From Sphaerulina vaccinii (lineage: Eukaryota > Ascomycota > Dothideomycetes > Mycosphaerellales > Mycosphaerellaceae), in the NCBI GenBank assembly GCA_022570795.1, contig JAKUDP010000007.1, positions 1,302,001-1,366,000 of the forward strand: a stretch of 64,000 nucleotides of DNA. The letters run 5' to 3'. This document shows positions 52,405 through 63,062 of the stretch, in pieces. The position numbers and the translations under genes were made by a program. Below the pieces are notes generated by a model. The model ran no database searches, was not told where the DNA came from, and was given only the letters and a program-made list of their open reading frames with translations. How positions within the stretch are numbered: position 1 is the stretch's first letter; the number at the start of each line of letters is the position of its first letter.

Positions 52405-54083
52405 ATGTCGGCCGCCCAACTGCTCAACCCGAAGGCAGAGTCGCGCCGTCGTGGAGAAGCGCTGCGCGTCAACATTTCCGCCGGAGAAGGACTCCAAGAT
52501 GTGCTCGCCAGCAATTTGGGCCCAACGGGCACCCTCAAGATGCTGGTTGACGGCTCTGGTCAGATCAAGCTCACCAAGGACGGCAGCGTGCTTCTGAAGG
52601 AGATGCAGATCCAGAATCCGACTGCCGTCATGATTGCACGAGCAGCGACCGCACAGGACGAAATCTGTGGAGATGGAACGACGAGTGTGGTGTTGATGGT
52701 CGGCGAGCTGTTGAAGCAGGCAGATCGATACATTGCCGAAGGACTGCACCCAAGAGTGATCACAGATGGGTACGATGTGGCGAAGAACGAGACGCTGAAG
52801 TTCCTGGACGAGTTCAAGCTACCGAAAGAGGTCGACAGAGAATTGCTGCTGAACGTTGCGCGGACGAGTTTGAGCACCAAGATCAACAAGACTCTGGCCG
52901 AGCAGCTCACGCCGGACATCGTCGATGCGGTGTTGGCCATCTACGAGGCGCCCGCGAAGCCCGATCTGCACATGATTGAAATTATGACCATGCAGCATCG
53001 CACTGCAGCAGACACACAACTCATCCGAGGACTGGCACTAGATCACGGCGCGAGACATCCAGATATGCCCAAAGACGTCAAGAACGCATACATCTTGACG
53101 CTGAACGTCAGCTTAGAGTACGAGAAGAGCGAGATTAACAGTGGATTCTACTACAACAGTGCGGAGCAGAGAGAAAAGCTAGTGGAGAGCGAGCGCAGAT
53201 TCGTGGACGACAAGCTGAGAAAGATTGTGGAGCTCAAGAAGGAGGTGTGCGGGACAGATCCTAAGAAGGGTTTCGTGATCATCAACCAAAAGGGTATCGA
53301 TCCGCTATCGTTGGATGTGCTGGTCAAGAATGGCATCTTTGCGCTGCGAAGAGCTAAGAGAAGAAACATGGAGAGATTACAGTTGATCTGCGGCGGCACA
53401 GCACAGAACAGTGTGGATGATCTGACACCGGAAGTTCTAGGCTGGGCAGGCCACGTCTATGAGCACCAGCTGGGTGAGGAGAAGTACACATTCATCGAGG
53501 AAGTCAAGGAGGCCAAGTCAGTCACAATCCTGATCAAGGGCCCGAACGCACACACAATCACACAGATCAAGGACGCAGTGCGAGATGGTCTGCGATCAGT
53601 ATACAACATGATCGTTGACGGGAGTGTCGTGCCAGGTGGAGGAGCTTTCCAGATCGCTGCTGCGCGCCGACTCACATCAGACGAGTTCGGAAAGCAAGTC
53701 AAAGGCAAGGCGAAGTGGGGTGTTCAGGCTTTCGCAGACGCTCTCCTGGTCATTCCCAAGACTCTGGCGGCGAACAGCGGGCACGACATTCAGGATTGCA
53801 GTAAGTCTCTCTTATCGATCGCAAGTCGTGCAATGCTAACATGACCATAGTTGCTGCCCTCCAAGACGAACACGCCGACGGCAACGTCGTTGGCCTCGAC
53901 CTCGCACTCGGAGAGCCAATGTCTCCCGAACAACAAGGCGTCTTCGACAGCTTCAGAGTACTACGAAACAGCATCGCCAGCTCGACAGGCATCGCCTCGA
54001 ATCTTCTGCTATGTGACGAGATGCTCAAGGCACGGCAGATGGGCAAGTCAGGCCCGCCTGGCGGAGGTGGCGAAGAGGAATGA
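52405..54083 (+). CDS. CCT6: Chaperonin CCT zeta subunit
   Basis: Exons 52405-53800 and 53851-54083 (50-nt GTAAGT..CATAG intron, phase 1) give 542 residues. This is one of eight subunits of the cytosolic CCT/TRiC ring that folds actin, tubulin and WD-repeat proteins with ATP. Group II chaperonin motifs are complete: NLGPTGTLKMLVDGSGQIKL, TKDGSVLLKEM, QDEICGDGTTSVV (nucleotide-binding, catalytic Asp), and VVPGGGAFQIAAARRL near the C-terminus. LNPKAESRRRGEALRVNISA at the N-terminus and MKGDEM-less CDEMLKARQMGKSG tail fit the zeta subunit. The start at 52405 is the family-typical MSAAQLLN; upstream in-frame codons are leader. Confidence 0.97.
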
Positions 54084-54785
54084 ATAGCATGACTTGATGT
54101 GATGGACAGAGGGAATGAAAGGTGCTACTCTATTGGGTGCTCACGGACCTGAAAGCTTGTCTGGTCTCACAGTACGACCAGCCTGCGTCTCGAGACAGAT
54201 GTGTACGAAGCCATTCCGATGAGGCATGTCAGAGTACACCAAATGAAAAAGAAGCGCCGAGACCAAGCAAGTCTGCTCCCCTATACCGATCCATTCACCT
54301 AGCCAGAGACATGTACTAGCGCCCAGTCTTTGCGAGCTAATCATGGTGAAGAGATTATTAGAAAGGCTGAACGAGAGTCCACCTTCGATACTTTTGATAT
54401 GATCCGATCAATTTCTTCCGATTCACCTTTCGTTGTCATATGCCGCGATCATTGGCTGTGTGTTGGCGGGAGCTAGCGGCTTGCCCTCGGGTCAGTCTTT
54501 ACTGTGGGTACGAAGTGAACTGATTCCGAAAGTCGCTACAAACCACGTTTTCAAGGACGCAAACTTGGTAGAGAGCCTCGTGGCGATCATTCGCGTCCAG
54601 CAACTCTCTGACGCACTAACATAATAAGCTCAGCACTCTGTCTGAACATGCGACAGCTTGGACTTTCTCGTAGATGCAGAGAACATGACTTCTCTTCACT
54701 ACTATACCGTACAACATGAACTCTGCCTTGAAAACACAATGCAATTCACCTGATGGGTATCTTTGATTCTCTTATACACTTATGC
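54084..54785. other. Convergent intergenic region
   Basis: About 700 bp between the CCT6 and VPS41 stops. No gene recognised; likely 3' untranslated regions of both. Confidence 0.4.
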
Positions 54786-57700
54786 TCATGCCCCTTCTGG
54801 AACAACACATCTCTGACATCCACCCTTGACCACATTTCCGATGATATGAGCGTGAGCGACTTTAGCTCCTACACTCCTTCCTCCATAACCTGCATCTTCG
54901 CCCTCTTCTGCAGCGCGATGCATTTGCGCTAATAAGTCTTCGGCTTCTCGTGAGCCGTGAGTGTCGGAATTGGCGTCGAGGAGACAAGAGAGGTGATAGA
55001 CATGTCCGCATGCGAAGCCGATGAGAGTTTCTTTCTCTGTGTACGAAAGTCAGTATCGAAATGATCTAATAGAGTGGTCGCAGAGAGTGGGGTGGAGCAT
55101 ACCATCTTCGTGGAACACATCATCACATCCAACACAGTGTCCAGGTTTCGCAGGACGTTGGGCGACTTCACTCTTCGTGTCCGTGTTCTTGACCAGTCGA
55201 TTCGGTACAGGCAGTTCTTCGCCATCAGGAACTTGCGTCGGAGGATCCACGACAGCGAGATCGACATCTCTCGCATTCTCATGCTTGACCTCGAATCGTA
55301 CGCCTTTTTTACGACCCGCACGTAGAGTATCCATGCCCATACTTACTTCACCTCTGAGGACTCTTGCCACGCCTTCGGATATTGACATCTGAATTTCGAA
55401 TTCTCGTACGAGGCGTTGTATGCCGCTTTTTAGTCCTGGAATCTCTAGTCCTTCGGGAATCCGTCTGACCACATCAATGGGATCGAAAGCTGCTGCTGCG
55501 CCGACTTCTTCCAGGAGTCCGCGAATGAACGATGGTTTCCCCATACTATAGTCCAGCAGGTCATTCCAGAGGTCCGGATGTTCTTTCGCAAAGGCAATAG
55601 CTTGCGCGACATCACCCAGTTCGCCAATGATCAGTTGTAAGGCCTTGCCAGTTTGTCCGGTTCTAAAAGTCGCGGGTTAGAAAGTATCTCTGAAGTGGGA
55701 AGCTGTCGATTACGACGCCTGCCTGTGAGCTTGGCGGCACAGTACGTGCGAGCTTATGGAGATGATGAGTGACTTACTGGCTCAGGATATGCACCAATTC
55801 TGGAATGTAGTGCCTCCGTTCACAAATCTCGGCGGCTTTATCGAAGCTATAGACTTCTGATGACTTCAAGAATGCGAGCAGAAGATCGCGATCATACTCG
55901 GCGAAGAGGCGAATTGCGAGGTCTGCGTGGTCGTTGACTAGCATATGTCCTTCGTCAATTCTGCGATCGAACTTCCGGCGTGGGGCAATGGTCGACTAAA
56001 GGTAGTAGGTCAGCAAAGATCTCTGAATCGCTAAGTTCGAATCGGCGATGTCTGTCTTTGAGCTCGGCACCCCAGTAGGTGTGAGCTCAGTGAGACATTG
56101 TTGACTTACGTTGTTGGGCGAGGAGATGCCATTCCAGAGAGCGCGGAAGTAGAAGAACAGGAAAGGCTGAAAGTTGTCGCCCTTCTGCTGTAGTTGCGCA
56201 ACGACTTCTGTTGTAGGTATCGTTCCACGGTATGCTTCTTCAACCAGCAGCTGTACTGCTTCCGTGCTGGCCTCTTCGAGTTCAGGTAGTGGTGCCGAGC
56301 GCATCTGTTCTTTCGTGACACGTAGCATAAGCAGTCCAGGTATGTCATCGGCGACGGAGTCGAGCAGCTTTTCTTCTCTCATCAGACTAAACGCTCTGCC
56401 TGCGTCTTGCAGCGCGATATAGCATCTCAGTGCATCGACAGCTCGATTGTCTGCGAGGTAGAGCCGAGCAAGCGCATCCATGAGCACTCTCCAGTCTCGT
56501 CCCTTTTCTCCATCTTCTGTCGTGTCTTTCGTGACCTCGCCGCTATCGAGGCGATCCTCGATGGCACGGATGACACTCCGTACGTCGAAGAACTCAGGGT
56601 CCCACTTTTCGAGCAGATCTGTCAGACGAGGCACATCCTTTACGATGTAGTTGGCTAGGCACACTTCATATACCAGACTCGGTAGCATCGGCTTCAGCGT
56701 GGTCGATGGGATGTAGGGTGTGATCTCGTCAAACTTGTTGGCTTGAGCGAACGTCAGGACCCAGTGCTCCCAGCGGCTGCTGGTGCCTAAGATCTTGCCC
56801 GCGACTTCACCGGCACGCTCCCAGTCGCTAGCTGAGACTAGTTGCTGTAGCCAAAGGTCGCCAATGCGCCGCTTTTCTCGTTGTGGTGCCGAATTGGGAG
56901 CACGCAGTGCATGAGTCGTGCCAGTTGCCTGTGAGCTAGAGTCGGACCCAAAGAAGTCTGCTAGACTTTGGTTCGCTCCAGTCTTGTTCGGCGAGCTAGG
57001 CGTTGAGGTAAATGATGACACATCTGTCGTTGAAGTGTCGACAGCTTCTGGGTTCTCATCGATCAGTTGCCAAGCATCTCCATACTGCTGATGCTCAAGC
57101 AGCCATTCGAGGTGGTCCGATAGCTCTCGCTTGACAGCCAGAACAAGGTCGAAAGGGCTATGTATGAAGAGCTTGAGACCAGGTTCCAAGGTATATGGAT
57201 GTGCATCAACATTTCGCGTGAGCGCTGGAGTTGAAGTGACATCCATGCCTAGAAGTAGTAGACAGGAGGTTAGCAAGTGTCTCTAAATCGCGAAGCTGGT
57301 TGCGGCGACGCCTGTCTTGGATTTGGGCACCCCAGTGGATGTGAGCTCAGTGAGACATTATCGACAGCTGATACTTACCGGAGCCTTGCCGACCAGTGTA
57401 AGCAAATGACATCGCTCTTCCATTAGCATCTCGATCACCACTGCCACTACTGAAGACACTCGCGCTGGAGGAGAAGATTCGTGTCGCATAGCCTCCGCTG
57501 GTAGCTGCTACGTCTCTGGTGACGTTCCATAGCTCTCCTAGGTAGAAGCGTTAGCAAATATCTCTGCATCGCGCACCTGATTTCAGGAATGTCTGTCTTC
57601 GAGTTTCGCAGCGCAGTGGATATGAGCTCAGGGAGACACTTACCCAGCTTGCCTCGTTCTTCACGCGCAGCTCGCTCCGGTAGCGGAGGTGGCATATACA

Positions 57701-59246
57701 ACGTCCCCAAATGATAGTCTTGCGAAGAAAGAGTCTCGTATCTTGAGACAGCTAACTCATCCAGCTCTACCTCTTCGCCGTCGGTGACATTGACGAGCCG
57801 CAGATGTGGTGCGAGACTAGTATGTCGATGCTGACGACCTGACTTCGAGGGCGTGTCGGATTTGTCGCTTGCTAGCGGAGCTTGCATGATCGGCTTGTCG
57901 TCGTCGTCGCGCGTTCGGTATGCCAGAATTGCCAGCAGAGAAGGCGTGTAGAGGCTGACACCGGAAATGATGCAGTCTCTGAACTGCATCTTGTGGATGA
58001 TGTCCGCGCTTCCAACTTGCCTCTTCGCGTTAGGTGGCGATGGCACAGAGCTTCCAGACTGCACGTGCAGTATCCAAGCAGTATCTCCCCAGCCCACGAC
58101 CAGTCTTTCCACCTTCTTGCCTTTGCTGGGACTCCTTGCCGCAGATGTGCCATTGACTCCATTCGTCTTGTGCTCAGCTCCCTGCCCTGTGGCCAACTCA
58201 TCGCTTTCCAGACCGTTGTCGTCGATCCACTCGCATCTTCCCTTCCACACGCCAGCCATGTCTTCCCATGACTTGCGGTTCGGCCTCGCAGCATGTGCTA
58301 TTCGTTTCCATGCGTCTTCCTGGTTCTCACTGCCCAGCTTGAGGTGGCTGCGCATGATCTTTATGCCCTCCTCGTTGACCCAGACCACCCATTTTCCGCT
58401 CACACTCCATTTGATATTACTTATAGCTCCTTCGCCAGAGTGTAAGCTGGTGTCTGTGCCAGTATTCCCTCCAAGACCGATCGATCCAAGCCAACCAGAA
58501 GCTGCTGCTGCCGCGCTGTTCGTGTTTGCATCTATGCTCACGCCCGACTTTCCGCCTACCGTTAGTATCAGCTTCCCAGCTAGGCCTCCAGACAGATAGG
58601 TTCGATCGCTCTTGTACTCTGGAGACAGTGCAACAGCATTGAGCGGACGAGCAAAGTTTCGAAGCTGGACATCCTGTGGATCGATCAGAGACTGAATGCA
58701 TACATGGCCATCTTGCGACGCAGTGGCTATGTAGATCTGGTTGTTCGGCGTGTTTGGTACAGGCGATTGCTGAGCTCGTTGCGGCGTTCTCGGTGAGGCT
58801 GTATTCGCTGTTCCTGTCCGTGAGGGTGTAGACAGCTTCTTCTCAGCCGTCGGGATAGTTCCCTGCAGCAGTGAAGCTGTGCCATCCTTTGACTGTACTA
58901 GCACAGGCGGTGGAGGTACCGGCGACACAGACACGCTGGTGACACTAGCAGAATGCGCCTTGTATGTCCTGAGGCTTTGCAGAGTAGGCACAGCTAAGAC
59001 ATGTACACTTCCATTCGCTGTACCAACCACCATCTTGTCGCCATATACTCCAAACGCGGTGGTGAGGTCGCCATTTCTGTATACATTGGCCAGACTCCCA
59101 GTCAGTTTCGCGTACTTCAGCTTGGGCTCGTCGTCGTCTTCCTCTTCCATTTCCTCCTCTTCATCGTCCACTGCATCGCTGGCAGCAGTGTTGTTGGTAG
59201 TAGACTGCCTGTCTTTCTCCGCGGACTGTGGTGATCGCGCAGACAT
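54786..59246 (-). CDS. VPS41: HOPS complex subunit Vps41
   Basis: Six exons (57644-59246, 57379-57537, 56110-57248, 55778-55995, 55103-55662, 54786-55036) join in phase to about 1309 residues. Vps41 tethers vacuole/endosome membranes within HOPS and acts with the Rab Ypt7. The acidic N-terminus leads to a WD-type propeller (LKYAKLTGSLANVYRNGD, GDKMVVGTANGSVHVLAVP). A clathrin-heavy-chain-repeat region follows (GLKLFIHSPFDLVLAVKREL, LQLIIGELGDVAQAIAFAKE, DLLDYSMGKPSFIRGLLEEV). The C-terminal RING-H2 domain is PGHCVGCDDVF..FACGHVYHLSCLL..GGCQRC. The start MSARSPQSAEK was preferred over an in-frame ATG 38 codons upstream. Four of the five introns (106-130 nt) are copies of one repeat family; the last (66 nt) is ordinary. 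Confidence 0.93.
55663..55777 (-). repeat. Introner-like element, VPS41 intron 4
   Basis: 115-nt intron, GTAAGT to TTTTAG. Blocks: AAGCTCGCACGTACTG, GCCAAGCTCACAGGCAGGCG, then TTCAGAGATACTTTCTAACC ahead of the acceptor. The order and spacing match the other copies. Confidence 0.8.
55996..56109 (-). repeat. Introner-like element, VPS41 intron 3
   Basis: 114-nt intron, GTAAGT to CTTTAG. Blocks: ATGTCTCACTGAGCTCACAC, CTACTGGGGTGCCGAGCTCA, AAGACAGACATCGCC, then TTCAGAGATCTTTGCTGACC with a branch-site-like GCTGAC. Confidence 0.85.
57249..57378 (-). repeat. Introner-like element, VPS41 intron 2
   Basis: 130-nt intron, GTAAGT to CTTCTAG. Blocks: ATGTCTCACTGAGCTCACAT, CCACTGGGGTGCCC, CAAGACAGGCGTCGCCG, then TTTAGAGACACTTGCTAACC. 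It is the closest relative of the 55996-56109 copy over the first 45 nt of shared sequence. Confidence 0.85.
57538..57643 (-). repeat. Introner-like element, VPS41 intron 1
   Basis: 106-nt intron, GTAAGT to ACCTAG. Blocks: GTGTCTCCCTGAGCTCATAT, CCACTGCGCTGCG, CGAAGACAGACATTCC, then GCAGAGATATTTGCTAACG. Confidence 0.85.
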
Positions 59247-59452
59247 GCTGCATGACCCATCGAGGCCTTGGTCACCGCCGCATGTGGGAGAGGTGTGTGT
59301 ATTGACTCTGATATGAGAGAAGAGAGTCAGTCGTGATGTCTGTGATGTCGTTGTGAGCATGGAGCATGACCGCGTGCCGAGAGAGAGCTTGCAGCTGCCG
59401 TCGAACTTTTGATCATCCTTCTCTCTCTACCACATAAACACATTTCCCGGAC

Positions 59453-61145
59453 ATGTTCAACCCATCAGTGGTCAAGCGCTCTCTCACGACTCTCACCGGC
59501 CAGGGCATCGCATACGCAGACACAGCGCACAGAAATCACATCGGGAGTCTTCAGAGACACTTTCCGACATTTGGCTTCACGCCACGAGCGAGGCCACCCC
59601 ATCCACGACACCACTTCTCATCGGATCGCGTCCTCCGCGAAGAGCAGAAGGCTCCTGTGAATAGCGAAAAGAAGCAGCGTAAAGCTGCCAGCAAACGCGC
59701 CACGAACAACTCGCTCCGCAAGGTAGCAGTCGCGGCGCAAAGTCAACGAAATGGCCTCATTCGTGGCAGTGGGAAGACGCGTCACGTCGATCCTGAAGCA
59801 GATACGAAAGAAGTGACCGCTTATTGCGCCGCAGAGAAGTACAATCTCAGCAGAGCACGATGGGAGCTTGATCGCGAAGGCTACACAGCAGATCCATTTG
59901 GCACAAATCTCTTCCCGCAGGTCCTCCATGTTCAGACGCAGCCTGAACTCAATGGTGAGGACGTGTCGCAAGTTCCAGGCGACGGCGACATCTTCGTCTT
60001 CCCATCAGGTTGTGTAGTCGCGTGGAATGTGCCAGACAAGCTCGTGCGTAACATCATCGAGCGTTTTCTGCCACCTGCAGCAGGTAAGCAATCAGCACAT
60101 CCTCTCTTTCTCCAGGTCACGGCGACTTCTATTTCGTTGGCTTCGCCTTCATTGCGCAATTGCAGGACAAGTCGGTATTCCGAGAAGGTTTCTAGGATGA
60201 CCTCTGGCTCCTCTACGTTATCGTGACGACTCTCTCTGGAGCCGTACATTGACCTAACCTCACGCATATCGACATAGAACAACGGTAAGATTGGCAACCT
60301 GACATCTCGCAGACGGTACTAGCCATCCGGAGAAGATGGAGATCGAAGATCTGGATTACGTTGAGGACCACAAACGAGAAACAAGTCAGATCTATGGCGA
60401 CACAATCGTCCTGGGAACCAAGACAGCTCAAGGCGATAGTACATCACAGGTCGACACCATCTTAGCTAAGATCGCTTTCTCATCAGCTCTGGCACGCTCC
60501 ACGAAGTTGGCAGTACTCGAGAATGCCCTATCCGACTACTTTGGCAAGACTATGTCGATCCCGGTCACACTCAGTTCTGGAAAACCACTCAAATACACAC
60601 AACGCGAAATTCTACGCAGAACGGGAGAATTATTACTTATGCGAGCACAACTCAATCTATACTCCGAGCTCACAGATAGCTTGCCCGACCTCTTCTGGGA
60701 CTCACCTCACGAGCTTGGTCTAGAAGGATACTACGAAATGGTAAGTAGGCCACCTCTACATTATGTCACTCATCTTGAGCCTGCTATGGCGACAAGCTCG
60801 ACGACAGACTAGCATAAGACACATCTACACCTGTGAGAGACACTCGCTTACCTTCTACTACTTTCGCAGGTCGGCAAGGCACTTGATGTAGGCGTGCGCA
60901 TCAAGGTATTGAACGAGAAGATGGATTACGCGAGCGAGATTACTGCAGTACTTCGCGAGAAGTTGAGCCAAACACACACTAGCATGCTAGAGTGGACGAT
61001 CATTTGGCTCATTGTCATCGAAGTCGTGTTCGGTGTGGTGCATTTGTGGTGGGATAGTGAAGAGCGTGGGGAGAAGAAGGAAGATCGGAAGGTTATGGAG
61101 CTTCTGGAACAGTATCTGGAGAAAGAACTGAAGAAGGACAAGTGA
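59453..61145 (+). CDS. DUF155 (RMD1/MRX10 family) protein, mitochondrial type
   Basis: Exons 59453-60083, 60313-60740 and 60870-61145 give 444 residues. The N-terminus is basic and Ser/Arg-rich, like a mitochondrial presequence. The DUF155 domain has VTAYCAAEKYNLSRARWELD, GDIFVFPSGCVVAWNVPDK, EDLDYVEDHKRETSQIYGD then TIVLGTK, LARSTKLAVLENALSDYF and DLFWDSPHELGLEGYYEMVG. A C-terminal membrane helix (WTIIWLIVIEVVFGVVHLWW) and a charged tail follow. Relatives are yeast Mrx10/Rmd1/Rmd8 and human RMND1, tied to mitochondrial translation. The first intron (229 nt) is unusually long; the second (129 nt) is an introner-like copy. The coding start is 206 bp from the divergent VPS41 start. Confidence 0.88.
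60741..60869 (+). repeat. Introner-like element, DUF155 gene intron 2
   Basis: 129-nt intron, GTAAGT to TCGCAG. Blocks: ATGTCACTCATCTTGAGCCT, GCTATGGCGACAAGCTCGAC, GACAGACTAGCATAAGACAC, then GAGAGACACTCGCTTACC and TTCTACTAC before the acceptor. It resembles the 39996-40112 copy most closely in the middle. Confidence 0.8.
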
Positions 61146-62084
61146 AAGTCTCTTCAAACACCATGGCACCGAGGACGTAACCGCACCAGTGTCAACGATC
61201 GATGTCTCCTCATAATTGTGGACATAGCCGACTGCGGGTCGTAGAACTGCTGGAGCAGTACTTGGAGAAAGAGCTGAAGAAGGACGCGCAGGAGCGTGGC
61301 TTGTTGCCTGTTCAGAAGGGGCACAGGAAAAGTAAGTTGAACACCATGATACCCATCTCAATCTTAATGTGCTTCTGGCACAGTCTAGCTACGCGAAATA
61401 GCTTCCGTTCCTCGCAGGAACAGCTATTGCGCTCACAGCTCAACGTGTACCAATAGCGAAATGGTACCACACGCCAGGACATTTGCTTCCTTGCTTGATT
61501 GCTGGGATTCCTCCCATCCCATGCACAATTGCGTTCGGATCAAGCTCCTTCGCCACAGGAACCGCTGCAGGTACATGCATCCGCATGCCAGTCGTGTGCA
61601 GCTGATCATACACTCCGCCGTGTACATACATGGGCTCTCGCAAATTGCTGGCGTTGATTCTCGCCGTATCTGGGACCCACGTACTGCGCCGCTCACTTGC
61701 ATGGGCGCTTCGAATGCCAAGACTTTTTGACAATGTCGAGGACGACTACCGAACCAAGTATGAGCGCAACGATGAGCGAAACGTGGCCCCACTGCTCGTG
61801 TCGCAGCCTCAATCTCCTCAATGCCATATGGTAGGTGTAGCATAGGCTACTGTTCGTCCAGGCATGCAGTGGGAAGGCACTAATGCAACTTTGCTGGAAG
61901 GCTATGCTACTCACTCACACCTAGCACGCTTTGAACAAGTTGGTGGCAGTGCTCCGCTTCTCATGTGGGGACCATACACTATATTAACGACCCGATATGC
62001 AGTGTACAACTATCACAACTTCGCAGACCTCTTGTCTCAATGACACTTTCCATCGTGTGTCGACCGGCAGACTACGCACTCAAG
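61146..62084. other. Intergenic with duplicated DUF155 tail
   Basis: At 61238-61285 lies a second copy of the last 16 codons of the DUF155 gene (VVELLEQYLEKELKKD), continuing AQERGLLPVQKGHRK to a GTAAGT at about 61331. A reverse frame at 61440-61733 (EPMYVHGGVYDQLHTTGMRM) reads as possible protein but begins without an ATG and has no recognised family. Confidence 0.5.
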
Positions 62085-63062
62085 ATGAACGACCAACCTC
62101 GACTCACGTCTGAAGACGTCGCACGGATCAACAGAGCGGACGAACAACGTGACCACAACGACTCGGACTTCGAAGGTCCTTCTCCTCGAAGGAAGCGTGT
62201 GGCAGATGATACGGCCAATCAGCCCTCTGCGAAGCGGAAAGGCAAGAAGTCTATGCCTCAGAACGTTGATGCTGTACTATCGCCGATAGACGAGCAGCGC
62301 TTCATCTCAAATGTGTTACAAAAGACCAAATCGCTTACAAACATCATGCAACACTGGGGCAAGAACGAGCCAGAGTGGCCAACTTTCAGATTCTCGCCGC
62401 GAATCAAAAACAAGAAGATCGAAGCTGAGTTCTGGAATCTCAAGATGCTGGAACAAGTCGAACGCCTTGCAAGACTCACCCACTCCCCAGTCAGTGATGC
62501 TGGCTTGGTACTAGAGTTCTCTCGCCTTCATGAGGCTGAGGCCGTGCTTGAGCATATCATCGCCGAACGACTTGGGGGTGTGGGACCCAACAATACCATG
62601 ACGACTGAAGACATTTCCAACGCTGCTTCGGCTTCTGAGAGTGGTTTAGGGAGTAATATCATCGCTCGTTCGCCCACGCTAGCGGCTGTGGATGCTATTG
62701 CTGGACCTAGCAATTATCGTCCTCCGACAGTGCAGGACGAAACTACACTGGACTCTGGTGACGCTGCCACTGATAACGCTGCTGCTGGCTCTGGAGACAA
62801 GGAGCACATTCCAGAAGGATACACAGCTGCTCAACAGACAGAGCCGATGAAACCAGGCTTGTGGCATATACTAGGTCCCAGAAAGCTGGTGCACGAGGAT
62901 GATTGGCCTGCAGATTCGCAAGACGAGGAGATCGATGGAGTAATCCTCGAACTTCTCCAGTACAAGAAGCACAAGTACGAGCTTAGGCAAGAGCGAGGTC
63001 GCGTTGATAAGTTGCTTCGCATATACAGAGCTCGTGTGACGGAGGAGGACGACAGACTGTAA
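62085..63062 (+). CDS. Charged protein of unknown function (325 aa)
   Basis: The single frame runs from an ATG at 62085 (MNDQPRLTSEDVARINRAD); an in-frame ATG at 61965 would add 40 residues of poor quality. Features are a basic nuclear-signal-like stretch (PRRKRVADDT..SAKRKGKK, residues ~28-52) and a helical middle (SPIDEQRFISNVLQKTKSL, NLKMLEQVERLARLTHSP). A low-complexity Ala/Ser/Asp region precedes an acidic-basic C-terminal helix (ILELLQYKKHKYELRQERGR). A WHILGPRKLVHEDDW motif lies in the last third. I do not recognise the family; the layout suggests a nuclear protein. Confidence 0.55.
   Translation: MNDQPRLTSEDVARINRADEQRDHNDSDFEGPSPRRKRVADDTANQPSAKRKGKKSMPQNVDAVLSPIDEQRFISNVLQKTKSLTNIMQHWGKNEPEWPTFRFSPRIKNKKIEAEFWNLKMLEQVERLARLTHSPVSDAGLVLEFSRLHEAEAVLEHIIAERLGGVGPNNTMTTEDISNAASASESGLGSNIIARSPTLAAVDAIAGPSNYRPPTVQDETTLDSGDAATDNAAAGSGDKEHIPEGYTAAQQTEPMKPGLWHILGPRKLVHEDDWPADSQDEEIDGVILELLQYKKHKYELRQERGRVDKLLRIYRARVTEEDDRL

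Noticed and set aside
61440..61733. Reverse frame beginning at a TTG codon
   Set aside because: It reads as possible protein, but there is no ATG, no recognised family and no exon partner.
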